Source: an uncultured Pseudomonadota bacterium (lineage in GTDB: Bacteria > Myxococcota_A > Polyangia > HGW-17). From it: a DNA stretch of 15,648 bases. Numbering within the stretch: the stretch's first letter is position 1; each line of letters starts with the position of its first letter. Shown one piece after another: positions 12,585 to 15,648 of the stretch. The stretch lies in NCBI GenBank assembly GCA_938004375.1, contig CALKWH010000391.1, forward strand, positions 1 through 15,648, given 5' to 3'. A model generated the notes under the pieces. That model was given only the letters and a program-made list of their open reading frames with translations, was not told where the DNA came from and ran no database searches. Made by a program: the position numbers and the translations under genes.

Positions 12585-13771
12585 AGCTTCCCTGCGAAGG
12601 CGCGGCCCCAGGCGTCGGCGGCGGCCAGGGCCTCGGCGTCGGGGTTCCACAGGGCGCGCAGGCCGTCGTCGACCACGTCGAAGCCTGCGGCCTTCAGGTG
12701 CTCGGTGACGACCTTGGTCATCTCCCCGGACCAGCCGTAGCAGCCGAAGGCGGCGGCCTTCTTGCCGCGGAATTTCAGCCCTTTGATCTCCTCGAGGGTG
12801 GACGCGACCGCCGTGAGGATGCCCTTGTTGATGCACGGCGACCCGATGAGCACGGCCTTGGACCGGAACACGTCGGTGATCGCGTCGTTCTTGTCGAACT
12901 TGGACAGGCAGTGGGAGACCACGGTGGTGGACGGCGAGGCCTCGGAGATGGTGCGCGCGAGCGTGTCCGCCAGCGCCCGGGTGCCGTCCCACATGGTGTC
13001 GTACAGGATGGTCACGCGGTCTTCCCGGTAGTCCTGGCACCACTCCATGTATTTGAGCACGATCTGGGTTGGGTCGTCGCGCCAGATCACGCCGTGGCTG
13101 GTGGCGATGAGGTTCACCGGAAGCTTCAGCGACAGCACCTGCTCGATCTTGGCCTTCACCAGCGGCGAGAACGGCGTCAGGATGTTCGCGTAATACTTGA
13201 TGCACTCGTTCCACAGTTCATTCTGATCGACGAGGTCGTTGTAGAGCTTCTCGGTGGCCAGATGCTGGCCGAAGGCGTCGTTGGAGAACAGGATGGCGTC
13301 GCCGGTCATGTACGAGAACATGCTGTCGGGCCAGTGGAGCATGGGCGCCTCGACGAACACCAACTGCTTGCCGTGGCCCAGGTCGTACGTCTCTCCAGTC
13401 TTCACGGGGTGGAAGTCCCACTTCTGGTGGTAGTGCCCGGTGAGGGACTTGACGCCGTTGGCCGTGCAGTACACGGGCAGATCCGGGCGGCGGCGCAAAA
13501 GCTCCGGGAGCGCGCCGGAGTGGTCGATCTCGGCGTGCTGCGCGATGACGGCGTCGAGCCGGGCGAGCAGCCCCTCGGCCTCGAGGTTGTCCACGAACTC
13601 CTTGGCGTAGGGCTTCCACACCGTGTCGATCAGGACGACCTTCTCCTCCTCGATGACGTAACTGTTGTAGGTCGAGCCCTTGTGGGTGGAGTACTCGTCG
13701 CCGTGGAATTTGGCGAGCTCCCAGTCCACCTTGCCGACCCAGGAAACGGTTGCGTTGAGTTGTTTCTTCAT
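12581..13771 (-). CDS. fprA: Flavodiiron protein (A-type flavoprotein, O2/NO reductase)
   Basis: This 396-residue cytoplasmic enzyme reduces O2 to water, or NO to N2O, protecting anaerobic metabolism. The N-terminal metallo-beta-lactamase-like domain carries all di-iron ligands: H79, E81 and D83 in QHAEIDHSG, H146 (APMLHWPDS), D165 (SNDAFG) and H226 (ATSHGVIW). These positions coincide with those I recall for rubredoxin:oxygen oxidoreductase of Desulfovibrio gigas. The C-terminal flavodoxin domain starts about residue 252, with the FMN phosphate loop YDTMWDGTRALAD. There is no fused rubredoxin or flavin reductase domain, so a separate electron donor is needed and none is visible here. AAGGAG lies 6 nt before the ATG. 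It is first in a two-gene unit with the TPR protein, under its own promoter. Whether O2 or NO is the true substrate cannot be read from sequence. Confidence 0.95.
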   Translation of the reverse strand: MKKQLNATVSWVGKVDWELAKFHGDEYSTHKGSTYNSYVIEEEKVVLIDTVWKPYAKEFVDNLEAEGLLARLDAVIAQHAEIDHSGALPELLRRRPDLPVYCTANGVKSLTGHYHQKWDFHPVKTGETYDLGHGKQLVFVEAPMLHWPDSMFSYMTGDAILFSNDAFGQHLATEKLYNDLVDQNELWNECIKYYANILTPFSPLVKAKIEQVLSLKLPVNLIATSHGVIWRDDPTQIVLKYMEWCQDYREDRVTILYDTMWDGTRALADTLARTISEASPSTTVVSHCLSKFDKNDAITDVFRSKAVLIGSPCINKGILTAVASTLEEIKGLKFRGKKAAAFGCYGWSGEMTKVVTEHLKAAGFDVVDDGLRALWNPDAEALAAADAWGRAFAGKL

Positions 13772-13791
13772 GTCAGACTCCTTTCATGCAT

Positions 13792-13820
13792 ACGCAGGGA
13801 AAATATCGGGAGGCCTGCGT
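13792..13820. promoter_or_regulatory. Candidate operator: 7-bp inverted repeat over the -10 of the flavodiiron promoter
   Basis: ACGCAGG (13792-13798) and CCTGCGT (13814-13820) are perfect inverted copies with a 15-nt spacer containing the -10 box. Arms of this size and spacing fit a dimeric regulator, probably a repressor given the overlap with the -10. The regulator is not identifiable from the window. Confidence 0.5.
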
Positions 13821-13828
13821 CCTGTCAA
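13800..13828 (-). promoter_or_regulatory. Sigma70-type promoter of the flavodiiron-TPR operon
   Basis: On the minus strand a consensus -35 TTGACA (13823-13828) and a -10 TATTTT (13800-13805) are separated by 17 bp. The -35 overlaps the stop codon of the upstream RND gene (13825-13827). The transcript would start near 13793, about 22 nt before the ATG, and include the AAGGAG site at 13778-13783. Confidence 0.72.
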
Positions 13829-15603
13829 ATGCCTTTTTCCCCCATGGCGGGTGGCTTCGGCGCCCGCCAGGAGTCGACGATGTCGGTGAGCACAGGGATG
13901 AAGATCAGCGTGAGCAGGGTAGACGCGCTCAGGCCGCCCATCACCGCCGTGGCCAGCGGGGAGAAGCGTTCGGCGCCCAGCGCCCATTCGGCGGCCAGGG
14001 GGATCATGCCCACCACGGTGGAGATCGAGGTCATCATGATGGGGCGGAACCGCGAGGCGACCGCCTCGATCAGGGCCTCGCGCCGCGGTACGCCCTCGTT
14101 CTGGCGGAGGTGGTAGACCTCGTGGAGCAGGATGGCGTTGTTGACCACGGTGCCCACGAGGAGGACCAGACCGACGAGCACCGGCATGGAGATGGGCATG
14201 CGCCCGAGCTGGAGGGCGAACGAGACGCCGATCAGGCTCAGGGGGATGCTGAACATGATGACCACGGGGTAGAGCCAGGAGCGAAGCTGGGCCACCAGGA
14301 TCAGGTAGACGCCCACGAGGGCCAGGAGCAGGGCGTCGACCAGCTGGCCGCGGGCCTCCTTCATGTCCGAGTTTTCACCGCCCGTCGACATTTCGTAGTC
14401 GGCAGGCAGGCGCAGGTCCGCGAGCCGGGCGTTCACGTCGGCCACGACCTGGCTCAACGGCCGCCCCTGGAAGGACGCCGTCACCTCGAGCACCGGGCGC
14501 AGGTCCTCCCGGGTGTACAGTCCCCGATCCCGCGTGGCGAGGCTGGTGACGATGGTGCGGGCCGGGACGGTCCCGCCGCCTCGGACCGGGATCGGCGTGT
14601 CGAGCAGGTCTTCGGTGGTGGGCTCACCCGAGGATGCCAGCGACACCAGGATCGGGTCGGGGGTCCCCCGGTCGCGGGTGAACTCCCCGGCCCGCGCCCC
14701 ATTCACGGCGGTGCCGAGCGTGCCCGCGAGGACGGTCGCGCTCACCCCCAGCTCCCCGGCCCGCAGCCGGTCCAGCGAGAGCCGATGCTGCTCCTCGTCC
14801 GGGTGCCACGACAGGCGCGGCTCCACGATCCCGTCCACACGGGAGAGGCGCTCTCTGACCTCCAGCCCGAGCTGGTACAGCACCCGGGCGTCCTCGCCGG
14901 AGAGCCGGACGATGATGGGCGCCGCTGTGGTCGCCTTCGCCGTGTTCCCCTGTTCGCGCACCGAGAATTCGGAAACCCCGGGGATCCTGGCGAAGGCCAC
15001 GCGCATGCGCCCCATGAACGTCCAGAGGTCCTCGGCCCGCCGGGTCCTGTCCGTCAGCGTGACCGACAGGAAGCCGGACGTGGCGTTCTGGATGCCCCCT
15101 GATGTGAACGTCCGCATCCCAGCCTCGAAGCCCGCCTGGCCGGAGACCCTCACGACCGAAGGTTCGGCGAGCAGGAGCTTCTCGAATTCGCGGACCCGGC
15201 GCATCGTCTCCTCGAGGCTGGTGCCCGGCGGCGTGCGCACCGTCACGAAGAAGTTGCCCCCGTCCATGCGGGGCATCATCTCCATGCCCTGGCCCGCCAG
15301 GCCGCGCAGGGAGAACACGAACAGGCCCAGGACGGCCAGGAGGGTGAGCACCCGCTGGCGCAGGGCCAGTCGCAGCAGGCCCAGGGCGCCGGCCCGGGTG
15401 AGCTCCATGATCCACAGGAATGGACGGATGATCCGCTCTCCGACGCGGTCCAGGACCGAAGGCCGGGCCGTGTAGAGCGTGAGCATCGGGATCAGGACCA
15501 CCGCCACGACCACCGAGGACGAGAACGCGAACAGGAGGGTGGCGGCCAGGGGCGAGAACGTCTTGCCGATGAAGCCTTCGAGGAACAACATGGGAACGAG
15601 GAC
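13825..15603 (-). CDS. RND-family efflux permease, C-terminal part (5' end cut by contig edge)
   Basis: These 592 residues are the C-terminal part of an inner-membrane RND pump that exports substrates using the proton gradient. The frame is open to base 15603 and then meets adapter, so the ATG at 15591 is internal. The fragment starts just before the fifth membrane helix (VPMLFLEGFIGKTFSPLAAT). It then covers TM5-6, TM7, the second large periplasmic region (PGTSLEETMRRVREFE; SGQAGFEAG; GVSATVLAGTLG) and TM8-12 (LVAQLRSWLYPVVIMFSIPL; VLLVGTVVNNAILL). The proton-relay Asp pair of TM4 lies outside. A full protein is usually about 1000-1050 residues, so roughly 420-450 are missing. No membrane-fusion or outer-membrane partner is visible, and the substrate (drug or metal) cannot be decided. 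The flavodiiron operon starts 53 nt downstream with its own promoter. Confidence 0.93.
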   Translation of the reverse strand, partial: VLVPMLFLEGFIGKTFSPLAATLLFAFSSSVVVAVVLIPMLTLYTARPSVLDRVGERIIRPFLWIMELTRAGALGLLRLALRQRVLTLLAVLGLFVFSLRGLAGQGMEMMPRMDGGNFFVTVRTPPGTSLEETMRRVREFEKLLLAEPSVVRVSGQAGFEAGMRTFTSGGIQNATSGFLSVTLTDRTRRAEDLWTFMGRMRVAFARIPGVSEFSVREQGNTAKATTAAPIIVRLSGEDARVLYQLGLEVRERLSRVDGIVEPRLSWHPDEEQHRLSLDRLRAGELGVSATVLAGTLGTAVNGARAGEFTRDRGTPDPILVSLASSGEPTTEDLLDTPIPVRGGGTVPARTIVTSLATRDRGLYTREDLRPVLEVTASFQGRPLSQVVADVNARLADLRLPADYEMSTGGENSDMKEARGQLVDALLLALVGVYLILVAQLRSWLYPVVIMFSIPLSLIGVSFALQLGRMPISMPVLVGLVLLVGTVVNNAILLHEVYHLRQNEGVPRREALIEAVASRFRPIMMTSISTVVGMIPLAAEWALGAERFSPLATAVMGGLSASTLLTLIFIPVLTDIVDSWRAPKPPAMGEKGI

Positions 15604-15648
15604 AGATCGGAAGAGCGTCGTGTAGGGAAAGAGTGTAGATCTCGGTGG
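15604..15648 (-). other. Illumina P5-side sequencing adapter, reverse complement (artefact)
   Basis: From AGATCGGAAGAGCGTCGTG onward all 45 bases match the reverse complement of the TruSeq universal (P5-side) adapter, ending in the ATCTCGGTGG stretch. This is not genomic sequence and it cuts off the 5' part of the RND permease gene. Confidence 0.97.

Noticed and set aside
13786..15102. Plus-strand open frames opposite the RND gene
   Set aside because: They are antisense shadows of a well-conserved transporter with no recognisable protein features.

Overview
The window is an assembled contig of about 15.5 kb from a GC-rich bacterium. Untrimmed Illumina adapter bounds it on both sides: bases 1-49 are P7-side adapter with an index, and bases 15604-15648 are the reverse complement of the P5-side adapter. 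Genomic DNA therefore spans only about 50-15603, and both terminal genes are cut by the contig edge. The gene content points to a delta-type lineage such as Myxococcota or relatives, probably from a metagenome or draft genome. The signs are very large Cys-rich modular lipoproteins, Myxococcus-type disulfide repeats, RCC1 repeats with paired cysteines, and strong G/C third-position bias. The taxon is an inference; no rRNA or marker gene is present.

Layout. (1) 50-1021 (+): 3' part of an unrecognised helical protein. (2) 1103-2137 (-): E1-like ThiF/MoeB-family adenylyltransferase. (3) 2138-2372: intergenic region with a degenerate hexanucleotide tandem repeat and a strong sigma70-type promoter. 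(4) 2373-5762 (+): 1129-residue lipoprotein with about 13 EGF-like modules, a GON-like domain and a DUF6273-like C-terminus. (5) 5821-8319 (-), convergent with it: 832-residue lipoprotein with nine myxo-type disulfide repeats and a seven-repeat RCC1 propeller. (6) 8397-11656 (-): arsenic operon arsR, acr3, then a single gene fusing a thioredoxin-like domain, an LMW-PTP-type arsenate reductase (ArsC) and an arsenite methyltransferase (ArsM). Its promoter carries a palindromic operator candidate. (7) 11709-13771 (-): flavodiiron protein gene overlapping by 4 nt a gene for a TPR/two-TM envelope protein, behind its own promoter with an inverted repeat over the -10. (8) 13825-15603 (-): C-terminal 592 residues of an RND efflux permease.

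How the genes work together. The ars operon reads as a complete resistance route. ArsR senses As(III), ArsC reduces arsenate, Acr3 exports arsenite and ArsM methylates it. Reduction and methylation are carried on one polypeptide, so arsenite formed by the middle domain could be passed to the methyltransferase domain or to Acr3. The flavodiiron protein is an O2 or NO reductase and suggests an anaerobic or microaerobic lifestyle. The two giant Cys-rich lipoproteins are probably surface-exposed adhesion or recognition scaffolds.

No tRNA, rRNA, insertion sequence or CRISPR array was seen. No gap exceeds 300 bases; the longest (2138-2372) is described. The most notable points are the three-domain arsenic fusion, the EGF/GON/DUF6273 lipoprotein, and the adapter ends, which create false N-termini in translation.
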